A stretch of DNA of 64,000 nt from Micromonospora pattaloongensis (GTDB taxonomy: Bacteria > Actinomycetota > Actinomycetes > Mycobacteriales > Micromonosporaceae), in contig NZ_FNPH01000002.1 of the NCBI RefSeq assembly GCF_900107255.1, forward strand, positions 372,001-436,000. Reading direction: 5' to 3'. Both the position numbers and the translations under genes were made by a program. Of this stretch, positions 25,720 to 35,324 are shown piece by piece. The notes below the pieces were generated by a model. That model was not told the DNA's origin and searched no databases. It saw nothing but the letters and a program-made list of their open reading frames with translations. The first letter of the stretch is position 1, and each line of letters opens with the position of its first letter.

Positions 25720-26460
25720 CTATCGGTGGCCGACGCGGGGCGGGCACGGGCTGGGACAGACGGTCGCCTCCGACCCCTCATCCGCGGGGGCGAGGTGGCC
25801 GTCGCGGAGGACGAGCACGCGGTCGGCCAACTCGATCAGCCCCGGATCGTGCGTCGCCACCAGGGCGGTCATCCCCCGCGCGTGCACCAGCGCCCGCAGC
25901 AGGTCCATGATGGATCGCCCGGTCTGCGAGTCGAGCTGCCCGGTCGGCTCGTCGGCGATCAGCAGCTGCGGGTCGTTCGCCAGCGCCCGCGCCACCGCCA
26001 CCCGCTGCTGCTGCCCGCCGGACAGCTCGTTCGGCCGCTGCGCCGCGTGCCCACCGAGCCCGACCAGCTCCAGCAGCATCGCCACCCGCTCCTCCCGCTG
26101 CGCGGCCGGCATCTTCGCCAGCCGCAGCGGCACCCCGACGTTCTCGGCGGCGGAGAGAATCGGCAGCAGGCCGAACGACTGGAACACGAACCCGATGGTG
26201 CCCCGGCGCAGGTCGAGCAGCTGCGTCTCGTCGGCGGCGGTCAGGTCGTGGCCGGCGACCACGACGCGGCCGGTGGTCGGCCGGTCGAGCCCGCCGACGA
26301 TGTTGAGCAGCGTCGTCTTGCCGGCGCCGGAGCGGCCGCGGATCGCGACCAGCTCGCCGCGGCGCGCGGTGAACGACACGTCGCGGACCGCGTGCACCAC
26401 CCGATCGCCGCGGCCGAAGTCCCGACCGACGCCCTCGACCCGGACCAGCTCGTCGCTCAT
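25720..26460 (-). CDS. ABC transporter ATP-binding protein (MacB/LolD-type)
   Basis: A 246-residue ATPase subunit. Walker A IRGRSGAGKTTLLN (about 39-52), Q-loop FVFQSFGLLPILSAAENV, signature LSGGQQQRVAVARAL, Walker B LLIADEPTGQLD, and a switch His in ATHD. The profile is that of the LolD/MacB group that works with FtsX-type permeases. It is the last gene of a four-gene operon, and its ATG overlaps the stop of the gene before it (ATGA). The C-terminal tail is Cys/Pro-rich and not part of the fold. Confidence 0.92.
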   Translation of the reverse strand: MSDELVRVEGVGRDFGRGDRVVHAVRDVSFTARRGELVAIRGRSGAGKTTLLNIVGGLDRPTTGRVVVAGHDLTAADETQLLDLRRGTIGFVFQSFGLLPILSAAENVGVPLRLAKMPAAQREERVAMLLELVGLGGHAAQRPNELSGGQQQRVAVARALANDPQLLIADEPTGQLDSQTGRSIMDLLRALVHARGMTALVATHDPGLIELADRVLVLRDGHLAPADEGSEATVCPSPCPPRVGHR

Positions 26461-27437
26461 CGCGCATCTCCTGACTCCCGGGAGCCGGCGGCGGGCCGGA
26501 CCTCGACGTGGTCGGGTTCGAGGTTCAACCGGACCCGGTCCCGCAACGACAGTGCCTCGACGAACGTCGCCGGCAGCTGCAGCCGGCCGGTCCGGTCGAG
26601 GACGGCGTACTCCTCGCTCACCAGCTCCGTCCTCCCGTCGCCGGTGACCCGCGCGGTACGCCGCACCTCCGACGCCGTCCGCCCGTCGCGGATCGCGATC
26701 GTCCGGCTCACCTGGGCGGCGACCGCGTGGTCGTGGGTGACCACCACGATCGTCACGCCCAGCTCGGCGTTGATCGTCCGGAGCGTCCGGAACACCTCGT
26801 CGGCGGTCGCCTCGTCCAGCTCGCCGGTGGGTTCGTCGGCGAAGAGCACCTCGGGATCGTTGGCCACCGCGACCGCCACCGCGCAGCGCTGCTGTTCGCC
26901 GCCGCTGAGCTGCCCCGGTCGCCGATCGGCGGCGTAGCCGACCCCCGCCAGGTCCAGCAGTTCCCGCGCCCGCGCCCGGATCGTTCGCGAGCGACCGCCG
27001 GCGAGCCGCATCGGCAGCTCCACGTTCTCCAGCGCGGTCAGATACGGCAGCAGGTTGCGGCCGGTCTGTTGCCACACGAAGCCGACGGTGTGCCGGCGGT
27101 ACCGCAACCGTCGCCGCGCCGACATGGTGAGCAGGTCGTAGTCGGCGACGCGGGCGATCCCGGCGGTCGGCACGTCCAGGCCGGAAAGGATGTTCAGCAG
27201 CGTCGACTTGCCCGACCCGGAGGCCCCGACGATGGCGACCAACTCCCCCTGGTCGATCACCAGGTCGAGGCCCTGCAGCGCCACCACCTCGACGCCGTCG
27301 GTCTTGAAGATCCGCACCAGCCCGTCGCACACGATGTGCCCGCGCAGCTTGTCGGCGCCGCCCGCCCGGGCCGCGGCCCGGTCCGCGGCGCGGCGTTGCA
27401 GCTCCGCCAGGTCCGGCGCGGTGAGCTCCGTCGTCAT
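26457..27437 (-). CDS. ABC transporter ATP-binding protein with AbrB-like tail
   Basis: A 326-residue ATPase of the MacB/LolD group. Walker A VGASGSGKSTLLN, Q-loop FVWQQTGRNLLPYL, signature LSGGEQQRCAVAVAV, Walker B VLFADEPTGELD, switch His in VTHDHAVAAQ. It has about 35 residues before the fold and about 60 after it. The tail EYAVLDRTGRLQLPATFVEAL...RVRLNLEPDHVEVRP resembles a SpoVT/AbrB swapped-hairpin domain (V/L-D-x-x-GRLxLP), here fused to an ABC ATPase. Either the domain helps dimerise the ATPase or it binds DNA; the first is more likely. The next gene overlaps it by four bases. Confidence 0.9.
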   Translation of the reverse strand: MTTELTAPDLAELQRRAADRAAARAGGADKLRGHIVCDGLVRIFKTDGVEVVALQGLDLVIDQGELVAIVGASGSGKSTLLNILSGLDVPTAGIARVADYDLLTMSARRRLRYRRHTVGFVWQQTGRNLLPYLTALENVELPMRLAGGRSRTIRARARELLDLAGVGYAADRRPGQLSGGEQQRCAVAVAVANDPEVLFADEPTGELDEATADEVFRTLRTINAELGVTIVVVTHDHAVAAQVSRTIAIRDGRTASEVRRTARVTGDGRTELVSEEYAVLDRTGRLQLPATFVEALSLRDRVRLNLEPDHVEVRPAAGSRESGDAR

Positions 27438-27438
27438 G

Positions 27439-30147
27439 TCAGGTCCCCTCCTCGCTCCGCAGCCCCGCGCCGAGGCGCAGCCGGCGGTTGGCGGTCGTCT
27501 CGACCAGGACCGCCGTGATCAACCCGAGCGCGCCGAGCGCGAGCACCGCGCCGAGCATGCGCGCGTCCACGCGGACGCCGACCGGCACGCCCTCGGCGAA
27601 GCGCGGCAGCTGGAGCACCGGCGCGAGCAGCGCGGGCAGGGCCGCGCCGACCAGGGCGCCGGTGCCGAGCGCCACGATCATCGGCGGTCCCAGCTCGTAG
27701 CAGAGCAGCCCCCGCCACTGCCGGCGGGACAACCCGAGCGTGCGCAGCCGGGTGCGGGTCTGTGCCCGATCGGCGGAGCCGGCCAGGACCGCGAACCCGA
27801 TCGCCAGCAGCGCCAGCAGGACGCTGCCGAGCGCCCCCGCGCCGAATCCGAACGACAGCAGACCGTTGATCCCGCCCGCTTCGAGCCCGCGCCGGTGGTC
27901 CGACCACCGGACCACGGTGGTGGTGGGCGGTGGGGCGATCGCGGTGAGCACGCCGGCACGCGCGTGCTCCCGCTGCCCTCGGTCGCCGACCTCGCGTACG
28001 GCGGCCGCGTCGGCTCCGGCGCCGGCCAGGAGGAAGCCGGTCGGGGCGAGCGGCTGACCCGCCGGCGGGGCGAGCAGTTGCCACGGGAGCACCACGAAGC
28101 GCTCCACGTCGGGCGCGATGACCGGGAACGTCGCCGCGACGGCGGCGACCCGGAACTCGTACCGGTGATCTCGGAGGGTGGTGAAGCCGCGGCCGGGCAG
28201 CTCGGCGGCGACCGCCGGGGAGACCAGCGCGGGCACGGCTTCGCCGGCCGTCCCGGCACCGGTCAGCGGGGCGGGCAGCGCCACGTCGATCCCCGCGTCC
28301 GCGGCGACCCGGGCGAACGCCGGCCCGTCGAGCGCGAGCACGGTGACGGCGGCAAGGTCGGCACCGCCGGCCTGCGCGGTCGGCCGCAGCGGCTGCGCCG
28401 GCTCGATCGCCATCGCGGCCACCGCCCGGACCGCCGGGACCCGCGCCAGCTCGGCCGCGGTCCCCGCCGAAAACGCCTCCCCCCTCACCAGCAGATCCGC
28501 CGGCACGGCGCGGTCGGTCGCCCGGTCCCGACCGTCGGCGATCGCGGCCGCGACGACCGCGCAGAACATCGCGGTCGCGATCGCGACGACCAGAACGGTC
28601 ACCGGGGCCAGCGGGGCGCTCGCGGCACGACCGGCCCGGGCGAGCCCCAGGAAGGGCACCACGCCGCGGGCGCGGTCCGCGAGCCGTCCGACCTGCCGCA
28701 ACGGCCACGGGTAGACGCGCAGCGCGAGCAGCGCGGCCCCGGCGGCGAGCAGCACCGGCACCGACACGAGGTACGGATCGACGCCGCTGGACGCCGACAG
28801 CCCGCGCCGCCGCAGCAGGAATGCGCCGAGCACGGCGAGCACCAGCACCGCGCCCTCGGCGGTGAGCCGGCGCGGCGACGGACGGGCGACGACCAGGTCG
28901 CGCCGTTCGGATCCGGGCTCGGCCCGGCGGGCGACCGCGAGGACCGTCACCGGCACGGCGAGAACGGCGAGCGCGACGGCGAGCGGCAGCAGCCAGCCGA
29001 TGTCCGCGGCCCGTCCGGGCGCGAGGCCGCCGGCGAGCCAGCCGAGCGCCGCCGGTAACGGCACCACCAGCAGGGACTCGGCCGCGCCGCGCCGGGCCAC
29101 GGTAGCCAGCGCGCCGCCCCGGGCGCGCAGCAGCGCCAACTCCGGCCGGCGGTGCCGCGCGGCGAGCCCCGCGGACAGCGCAACCAGGCCGGCCAGTGTG
29201 GCAAGCACGCCGGCCGCGACGACCGCGAGCAACGCGCGGCCCGACCGGAACTGTTCGGCGAAGTCCCGCAGCGCGCCGTCCAGCGGCGCGCTGAGCCGGG
29301 CGGGCCGCGGCGTCTCGCGCTGCATCCGCAGCAGGCCGCTGCGCGCCGGTTCGAGCTCGGCCGCGGTCAGCCGAGAGGGATCGACCCGGTAATGCCAGCT
29401 GTGCGCCATCTGCCACCACCGTGCCTCGACCGTGCGCAGGCCAGCGACGTCGGTGAGCGCGAGCGCCTCGTACGGGCCCTCGCCGGAGGGCGACCTGGCC
29501 GGGTCCAGCGTCGGGGGCAGCGACTGCCAGATTCCCGCGCCGGGGTCGATGGGCGCGAAGATCCCGACGAGTTCCACGTCGACGTACGCACCGCCCGGCG
29601 CGGGGGGTGTCAGCCGGAACCGGTTGCCGGCCTCGAGTCGCAGCACCGCGGCGACGCGCTCGGCTATGACCGCCTCGATCAGCCGTCCGCCGGGGCGCTC
29701 CGGGTTGCGCGGCCACCGCCCGGCGACCAGCCGGGCCCCCTCCGTCGCGCCGGTCACCGTACGCAGGCCGAACTCCACCCGCTGCACGTCCGGGTGCAGA
29801 TCCCGCCCGGTCGCCGACAGCCCCCGCGGGCCCACCTGGGCCGCGTACCAGCGCTCGCCGACCAGCCGTCGCACCGCCGGGGGCATCGCCGCGTGCAGGT
29901 CCCTCAGCCGGTCGGTGCCCGCGCCGACCCGGGTCGCCCCCGCCTGGCCGGGATACGTCAGCTCGTCGTAGCGTAGGTCGCGGATCGCGTCGGGCCGCGC
30001 CGCCACGTCCGCGCGCAGCCCCTCGTCGGTCAGTCCGTTCGCGACCCGCGGGACGGCCGTGATCAGCAGCGCGGCGACCAGCGCGAGCGCCGCGATCGGT
30101 GCGAAATGCCCACCGAACGCCCGGATCCGGTGCAGCGTGGCCCTCAC
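27439..30147 (-). CDS. Large FtsX-like ABC permease
   Basis: A 902-residue permease. One membrane span near the N-terminus (HFAPIAALALVAALLITAVP) is followed by an extracellular domain of about 270 residues, then FtsX-type spans around 300-420, more spans in the middle, another outside domain and the final three-span FtsX unit near the C-terminus (GSVLLALLAIGFAVLAGSADRAQTRTRLRTLGLSRRQWRGLL). This is the FtsX-duplication layout. The substrate is unknown; this group moves lipids or peptides or works mechanically on the envelope. It ends one base before the start of the ATPase gene. Confidence 0.87.
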   Translation of the reverse strand: MRATLHRIRAFGGHFAPIAALALVAALLITAVPRVANGLTDEGLRADVAARPDAIRDLRYDELTYPGQAGATRVGAGTDRLRDLHAAMPPAVRRLVGERWYAAQVGPRGLSATGRDLHPDVQRVEFGLRTVTGATEGARLVAGRWPRNPERPGGRLIEAVIAERVAAVLRLEAGNRFRLTPPAPGGAYVDVELVGIFAPIDPGAGIWQSLPPTLDPARSPSGEGPYEALALTDVAGLRTVEARWWQMAHSWHYRVDPSRLTAAELEPARSGLLRMQRETPRPARLSAPLDGALRDFAEQFRSGRALLAVVAAGVLATLAGLVALSAGLAARHRRPELALLRARGGALATVARRGAAESLLVVPLPAALGWLAGGLAPGRAADIGWLLPLAVALAVLAVPVTVLAVARRAEPGSERRDLVVARPSPRRLTAEGAVLVLAVLGAFLLRRRGLSASSGVDPYLVSVPVLLAAGAALLALRVYPWPLRQVGRLADRARGVVPFLGLARAGRAASAPLAPVTVLVVAIATAMFCAVVAAAIADGRDRATDRAVPADLLVRGEAFSAGTAAELARVPAVRAVAAMAIEPAQPLRPTAQAGGADLAAVTVLALDGPAFARVAADAGIDVALPAPLTGAGTAGEAVPALVSPAVAAELPGRGFTTLRDHRYEFRVAAVAATFPVIAPDVERFVVLPWQLLAPPAGQPLAPTGFLLAGAGADAAAVREVGDRGQREHARAGVLTAIAPPPTTTVVRWSDHRRGLEAGGINGLLSFGFGAGALGSVLLALLAIGFAVLAGSADRAQTRTRLRTLGLSRRQWRGLLCYELGPPMIVALGTGALVGAALPALLAPVLQLPRFAEGVPVGVRVDARMLGAVLALGALGLITAVLVETTANRRLRLGAGLRSEEGT

Positions 30148-30259
30148 CGCGTCTCCTCCCCCTGTCGCCGGCCGGCGGCGCCGCGCATGGACCGCCCCGA
30201 CTGCCCGGCCCGGTCGCCGGCGGCGCGCGCCGACCGCCCCGGCTGCTCGCGCCGCCCGC

Positions 30260-33200
30260 TCACCGGTCGACGCCGATCCGCAGCTGCGCCGCGGCGGCCC
30301 GCTGCCGCACCGTCGCCGCGATCGAGGCGCTCAGCGCCACGGCGACGGCGAGCAGCCCCGCCGCGGTCGCGAGCAGCGGCCCCCAGGGCAGCTCGAACGC
30401 GGCCGGCGGCACCGGGCGCCCGGCCGACGGGGTCAGGATCACCAGCGGCGCCATCGTCGCGGCGACCCCGACCCCCACCAGCAGGCCGACCGCGACGCCG
30501 AGCCCGGCGAGGAACGCCTGTTCGGCGATGAGCGCGCGGGCCAACAGCCGTGGGGTGGCCCCGAGCGTGTGCAGCACGGCGAGCTCGGCCAGCCGACGGC
30601 GGGCGGTCGCCCAGACGTCGAAGGCGAGCCCGACCAGCGCGAGCAGCACCGCACCGAGCGCGGCGACCAGGAAGCCGGTGCGGGTGCCCAGCCAGTACGG
30701 GTCGCGTTCCGCCTCGTCGGCGAGGGCCCGCCGGTCGAGCACGCCGATCCCGGGCAGTTGGGCCGCGGCCCGTGCCGCCGCCCCGTGGCCGGCCGGTTCG
30801 GTCGCCACCCACCACTCCGTCGGACCGCCGATCGTGGCGCCGCGGGTGTGCAGCAGATACGTGGCCATAGACGGGAGGTCGACCAGCGCGGCGGCGGGGA
30901 CGTCGTCGGTCGTCGGCAGCGCGGCGACCTCGCCGACGATGCGGGCCGGCACCTCCCGGCCGCCGAGCGGGAGAGCGGTGGTCTGGCCGACCCGCACGTC
31001 CAGCTCGCGCAGCAGCGCCGCGCTGGCCAGTACCGGCACCGGGGCGTCGCCGACGGGCGGGGTCACCGCGAATCGGACGCGGTTGCCGGAGTAGCCGCCC
31101 GACGGCGGCTGATAGCTGGTGGAGATCACCGCGGGGCGCCGCTCGACGCGCACCGCCCGCGCCCGGCCGCCGTCGTGCACGAGCTCCCACCCGTCGGAGC
31201 CGAGTTCGAGCGGGGTGCTCCGCCCGGCGGCGCCGACGACGGCGAGCTCGGTCGCGCGGAGCCCGTACGACGACGCCACCGAGTTCTCGCTCTCCGACTG
31301 GAAGCCGGCGAACCGCAACGGCCGTCCCGGCGTGTCCGGCAGCTCCACGGAGAACCGCTGCGGCCGCCCGTCGTTGCCCGTCGTCGTCACCGGCCGCCGG
31401 AACGTCCGGCCGTTCCCGGCATCGAAGAGCGCGGCGGTGGTCACGGGGGTGGCGAGTATCGGGTCGGTGTGCGGGGTGGCGATGACGCCGGTGAGCCGCC
31501 GGGCGTCCGCCGGCAGCTCCGGCCCGGGCGCCGCGACCCGCCCGCGGGTCATCCGGTCGAGCAGCGTCGGCAGCGGCTCGTCGGCGAGCCCGTCGCGCAG
31601 CCGGACGACGTCGTGGGCGGTGGCGGGGTCGAGCGCCAGCACGGTCACCGACGTGTCGGCGGCGCCCACCCGTACGCTGTCGCGCTGCACCGGCACGACC
31701 GCGCGCACCCCCGGCAGCCCGGCGAGCTGTCGCGCCCGGTCCGGCTGGGCCACCCCCACGTCCTCGAGCAGCCGCAGATCCGCGCCGACGTGATGGTCGG
31801 CCTGATCGCCCAGCGACCGCTGCCACGTGCCGATCACGCACCACGCCAGCGCGCTCGCGGCGACGGCCAGCGCCAGCAGGAACACGGGCCCGGCGTGCGG
31901 CCGGCGGCCGGCCTGCCACATCCCGAGGATCGTGGCGGTCCAGAGCTTGCGGTCGACGTAGCGCACGGCCGCGCGGGTCAGCGGCGGCAGCAGCCGCAGC
32001 GCGAGGACCGTTCCGGCGAGCACCCCGAGCGTGGGCGCGACGACGAGCAGCGGATCGATTCCGAGCGCCGCCCCGAACCCGGCCAACGGCGAGGAGTACT
32101 GGCGCAGCTGGACCCAGGCGATCAGCGCGAACGCCACCAGCGCGAGGTCGAGCCCGGCCCGTTGCAGGCCCGCCCGCCGGTCCGGCCGCGACCGGGCCGC
32201 CAACTCGGCGGCGTAGCTGCTGCCGGCGCGCAGCGCCGGAACGGTCATGACCAGCAGGCAGCCGAGCGCCGCGACGGCGGCGACCAGCCAGGCCGCCGCG
32301 GTGAGCCGGGCGTCCAGCGGCAGCTCGGCGGTGGCCCCCAGTGGGGCGCGGTCGAGCTGCCGCAACGCCTCCACGCTCAGCAACGGAGCCAGCCCCGCGC
32401 CGGGCACGACGAAGAGCGCGGCCTCCCGCGCCGCGAAGCCGGCGAGCTGGCCACGGGCCGCGCCGCGGGCGCGCAGCAGCGCGGTCTGCGACCGCCGCTC
32501 CTCGGTCAGCAGGGTACCGAGCAGCACCAGCGTGTAGCCGCCGAGCAGAGCGATGAGCAGCATCGGGGTGACCAGCGCGGAGCGACCGACGGCGCTGGCC
32601 CGGCTGAGCCGTTCCGCGAGGCGGTCCAGCTCGGTCACCGCCTGGCCGGAGGTGCCCAGCCCGGCGCGCTGCGCCGCACGCTCCCCCGCCGCGCGCATCT
32701 GCGCGCCGACCTCGACCAGCTCGGGGACGGTCGCGTCGGTCAGTCGCGGCTGCACCAGCCAGGCGGCGGAGATGCTGCCCGGGAACGCGCGCCGGAAGTC
32801 GGCGCCGTCCAGCACGAAGGGGCCGGTCGCGGCCGCGGCGCGGGCCGGCGCGACGACGTCGGGCACGAGTCGCCAGTACGGGTCGTCGACGTCCCGCGGT
32901 CGCCAGACCCCCGCGACGCTCAACTCGCTGGCGCGATCGGTGCTGCGGTCCAGCACGGGGATCCGGTCGCCCGCCGTGACGCCGAGCGTCTCGGCGGTGC
33001 GTTCGGGCAGCGCGATCTGCAGGGGGGACGCGTCCGGTCGCGGCCACGCGCCGCGGGTCAGCGTGACGTGGTCGGGCAGCCCGTCCAGCGCCACCATCGA
33101 GGCGAAGGCCGGGCCGTCGGCGGCTGCCCCGGCCAGGTCGCCGGTGAGCTGCCGACCGGTGCCGTACCGGGCGCCGAGCACGGTGACCGGGCGACGGCCG

Positions 33201-33457
33201 ACGCCGCCGGCGAACTCGGCCCGGATCGCGGCGTCCCGCGCCTCGTACGCCGCCGCGTCGGCGCCGCCCGAGCCGCTGATCAGCAGGCTGCGTTCCTCGG
33301 TCGCGGCGGCCTCGACCACGCCGCGCTCACCGGCCGCGGTCGCCTGCCGGTTGTACTCGACCAGCCCGGTGACCATCGCGGTCGCGATCAGCGCCGCGGC
33401 GGCGGCCGCCAGCAGCAGGCCGCGCGCCGCGCGCGCCCGCCGAAGCACCAGCCGCAT
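30260..33457 (-). CDS. Very large FtsX-like ABC permease
   Basis: A 1065-residue permease, the first gene of the operon. The ATG at 33457 gives a short basic start (MRLVLRRARAARG) and then a span (LLLAAAAAALIATAMVTGLV). Large outside domains alternate with FtsX units; repeats of ALLRARGAARGQL and LAVLHTLGATPRLLARALIAEQ mark the coupling loops that meet the ATPases. The two permeases are paralogous in layout but not close in sequence. A 112-base gap to the next permease holds GC-rich spacer. Together with the two ATPases it could form a MacB-like tripartite-free exporter or a lipoprotein-handling machine; substrate unknown. Confidence 0.88.
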   Translation of the reverse strand: MRLVLRRARAARGLLLAAAAAALIATAMVTGLVEYNRQATAAGERGVVEAAATEERSLLISGSGGADAAAYEARDAAIRAEFAGGVGRRPVTVLGARYGTGRQLTGDLAGAAADGPAFASMVALDGLPDHVTLTRGAWPRPDASPLQIALPERTAETLGVTAGDRIPVLDRSTDRASELSVAGVWRPRDVDDPYWRLVPDVVAPARAAAATGPFVLDGADFRRAFPGSISAAWLVQPRLTDATVPELVEVGAQMRAAGERAAQRAGLGTSGQAVTELDRLAERLSRASAVGRSALVTPMLLIALLGGYTLVLLGTLLTEERRSQTALLRARGAARGQLAGFAAREAALFVVPGAGLAPLLSVEALRQLDRAPLGATAELPLDARLTAAAWLVAAVAALGCLLVMTVPALRAGSSYAAELAARSRPDRRAGLQRAGLDLALVAFALIAWVQLRQYSSPLAGFGAALGIDPLLVVAPTLGVLAGTVLALRLLPPLTRAAVRYVDRKLWTATILGMWQAGRRPHAGPVFLLALAVAASALAWCVIGTWQRSLGDQADHHVGADLRLLEDVGVAQPDRARQLAGLPGVRAVVPVQRDSVRVGAADTSVTVLALDPATAHDVVRLRDGLADEPLPTLLDRMTRGRVAAPGPELPADARRLTGVIATPHTDPILATPVTTAALFDAGNGRTFRRPVTTTGNDGRPQRFSVELPDTPGRPLRFAGFQSESENSVASSYGLRATELAVVGAAGRSTPLELGSDGWELVHDGGRARAVRVERRPAVISTSYQPPSGGYSGNRVRFAVTPPVGDAPVPVLASAALLRELDVRVGQTTALPLGGREVPARIVGEVAALPTTDDVPAAALVDLPSMATYLLHTRGATIGGPTEWWVATEPAGHGAAARAAAQLPGIGVLDRRALADEAERDPYWLGTRTGFLVAALGAVLLALVGLAFDVWATARRRLAELAVLHTLGATPRLLARALIAEQAFLAGLGVAVGLLVGVGVAATMAPLVILTPSAGRPVPPAAFELPWGPLLATAAGLLAVAVALSASIAATVRQRAAAAQLRIGVDR

Positions 33458-33564
33458 CGCCACGCCCCTCCCCCGTGTCCTGTGCCGACCCTGCGGGACC
33501 GGTGCACGGAGAACGGCAGAGGCGCGCGGAAAAGTTCCGGCCGTTAGGTGATCGTTACGAAGCG

Positions 33565-34641
33565 CTAACCGCGTGGCCGGTCGCGGTCTTTGGACGGCTG
33601 CACCCGCTTCGGCTCCCCCGGCATTTTCGGGTGGTCCGGCGGGTACGGCAGGTCCCCCGTGCCGTCCCGCTCGTCGCGGTCGGCCCACTCCAGCAGCGGC
33701 GTGATGTCCCACGGGGTGTCGTCGATGCCGCCGTGCGGGTCGCCGATCTTCGCGAACCGCACCGGGACCGTACGCAGGTCGAAGTCGTCCGGCTCCACCT
33801 GCGGCAGCTCGTCCCAGGTGACCGGCGTGGAGACGGTGGCGCGGGCGTTGGCGCGCAGCGAGTACGCGCAGGCGATCGTGCGGTCCCGGGCCATCTGGTT
33901 GTAGTCGATGAAAACCTTCTGCCCGCGCTGTTCCTTCCACCACGCGGTGGTCACCAGGTCGGGGCGGCGACGCTCGATCTCGCGGGCGAACGCGATCGCC
34001 GCCCGGCGCACCTCGGTGAACGTCCACTGCGGACGGATCCGGACGTAGACGTGCACGCCCCGGCCGCCCGACGTCTTCGGGTAGCCCACCGCGCCCAGCT
34101 CGTCGAGGAGCGCCCGCACCTCGGCGGCGACCTCGACCGCGTCGGCGAAGTCCGTGCCGGGCTGCGGGTCGAGGTCGATGCGCAGCTCGTCGGGGCGGTC
34201 GACGTCGTCGCCGCGCACCGGCCACGGGTGGAAGACGACGGTGCCCATCTGGGCCGCCCAGAGCACGTGCGCGAGGTCGGCGGGGCAGAGCTCGTCGGCG
34301 CTGCGCCCGCTCGGGAAGGTGATCTTCGCGGTCCGGATCCAGGGCGGCACGCCCCGCGCCGGCACCCGCTTCTGGAAGAACATCTCCCCCTCGATCCCCT
34401 CGGGGAAGCGCTGCAGCGTGGTCGGGCGGTCGGCCAGGGCGCGCATGATGCCGTCGCCGACCGCGAGGTAGTAGTCGAAGACGTCCCGCTTGGTGTAGCC
34501 GGGGCCCGGGAAGCAGATCCGGTCGGGGCTGGTCAGCCGGACGGTGTGGCCGGCGACCTCAGCCTCGACGGCGGGCGCCTTGGCGGCGCGCGCCCGTGTG
34601 GCGCCGGTCCGTGTGCCGTCGGTGCTCGCGGTCCCACCCAT
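33565..34641 (-). CDS. Stand-alone LigD-type polymerase/primase (NHEJ)
   Basis: A 358-residue protein matching the polymerase domain of bacterial LigD (PolDom, archaeo-eukaryotic primase fold). Marks are LTSPDRICFPGPGYTKRDVFDYYLAVGDGIMRAL at the start, the metal Asp pair in ELRIDLDPQPGTDF, then KTSGGRGVHVYVRI and FIDYNQMARDRTIACAYSLRA. PolDom fills gaps and adds ribonucleotides during non-homologous end joining. Here it is separate from ligase and nuclease domains. Start: ATG at 34641; an ATG at 34701 is in frame with a GAAGGA too close to it. It is 107 bases upstream of the ABC permease and on the same strand. Confidence 0.9.
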   Translation of the reverse strand: MGGTASTDGTRTGATRARAAKAPAVEAEVAGHTVRLTSPDRICFPGPGYTKRDVFDYYLAVGDGIMRALADRPTTLQRFPEGIEGEMFFQKRVPARGVPPWIRTAKITFPSGRSADELCPADLAHVLWAAQMGTVVFHPWPVRGDDVDRPDELRIDLDPQPGTDFADAVEVAAEVRALLDELGAVGYPKTSGGRGVHVYVRIRPQWTFTEVRRAAIAFAREIERRRPDLVTTAWWKEQRGQKVFIDYNQMARDRTIACAYSLRANARATVSTPVTWDELPQVEPDDFDLRTVPVRFAKIGDPHGGIDDTPWDITPLLEWADRDERDGTGDLPYPPDHPKMPGEPKRVQPSKDRDRPRG

Positions 34642-34706
34642 GCCGTGACGATATGTCACCCGCACGCCGCCCGCGCATGTCTCGTCGTCGATCGGGGACA
34701 TTTCCT

Positions 34707-35267
34707 TCAGACCCGGACGCTCCAGTCCCGGTACGTCTCCCAGACGTGGCAGATCATGAAGAGCTTCCGCTCGAACTCTCGGTCCCGGCCGAGCAGCTTC
34801 CCGTCGTACGGCGCCCGCGGCCGCAGGACCGTGCCGTCGTCGAGGTAGACCGTCACCACCGTGCGCCGGTGCCGCCGCTCCGGGCGGATGTCGACGACCA
34901 GCTTCCACGGCGCGAAACCCTCCAGCGCCAACGGCATCCCGTGCATCCCCAACCGGTCCAGGTCGGCGCCGAACCGCGCCCGCAGCCGCACGCCGACCAG
35001 CGCGCCGACCGGCACCGGGAGCAGCAGGAGCAGCCAGGCGAGCGGCGGCACGTCGACGCGACCCGAGCGGGTGCCGGCCACCCGGTCCAGCAGGGGCGGC
35101 CCCATCACGGCGCCGAGCAGGACCAGCGCCAGCGCCACCGCGACCAGCCCGCCGATGAAGCTCCCCCGGCCGGCCGCCTGCCGCCGAGTGGGACGGAACC
35201 GGGCGAGCACGGGCGGGGCGGGCGCGACCGCCCGCTGCCCGGACGGCGGCGGCGCGGATGCCTGCAT
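34707..35267 (-). CDS. Membrane protein with two spans, unknown function
   Basis: A 186-residue protein with a Pro/Ala-rich N-terminus, two membrane spans (about 36-58, FIGGLVAVALALVLLGAVMG, and about 77-96, LAWLLLLLPVPVGALVGV) and a C-terminal cytosolic domain with VVDIRPERRHRRTVVTVYLDDGTVLRPRAPYDGKLLGRDREFERKLFMICHVWETYRDW. The last part looks like a small sensor or PH-like barrel, a style common in actinomycete membrane proteins, but I cannot name the family. It is divergent from msrB with 57 bases between the starts. Confidence 0.75.
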   Translation of the reverse strand: MQASAPPPSGQRAVAPAPPVLARFRPTRRQAAGRGSFIGGLVAVALALVLLGAVMGPPLLDRVAGTRSGRVDVPPLAWLLLLLPVPVGALVGVRLRARFGADLDRLGMHGMPLALEGFAPWKLVVDIRPERRHRRTVVTVYLDDGTVLRPRAPYDGKLLGRDREFERKLFMICHVWETYRDWSVRV

Positions 35268-35324
35268 GCCTGGCTAACGACGGGGCCGGCCGGTTGGTAA
35301 TCACGGCCGCCGTACCGTAGAGGC

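Noticed and set aside
30059-33547. 1162-residue plus-strand frame
   Set aside because: Antisense to the large permease gene with FtsX motifs; composition is Arg/Gln/Pro/Gly-rich with no domains.
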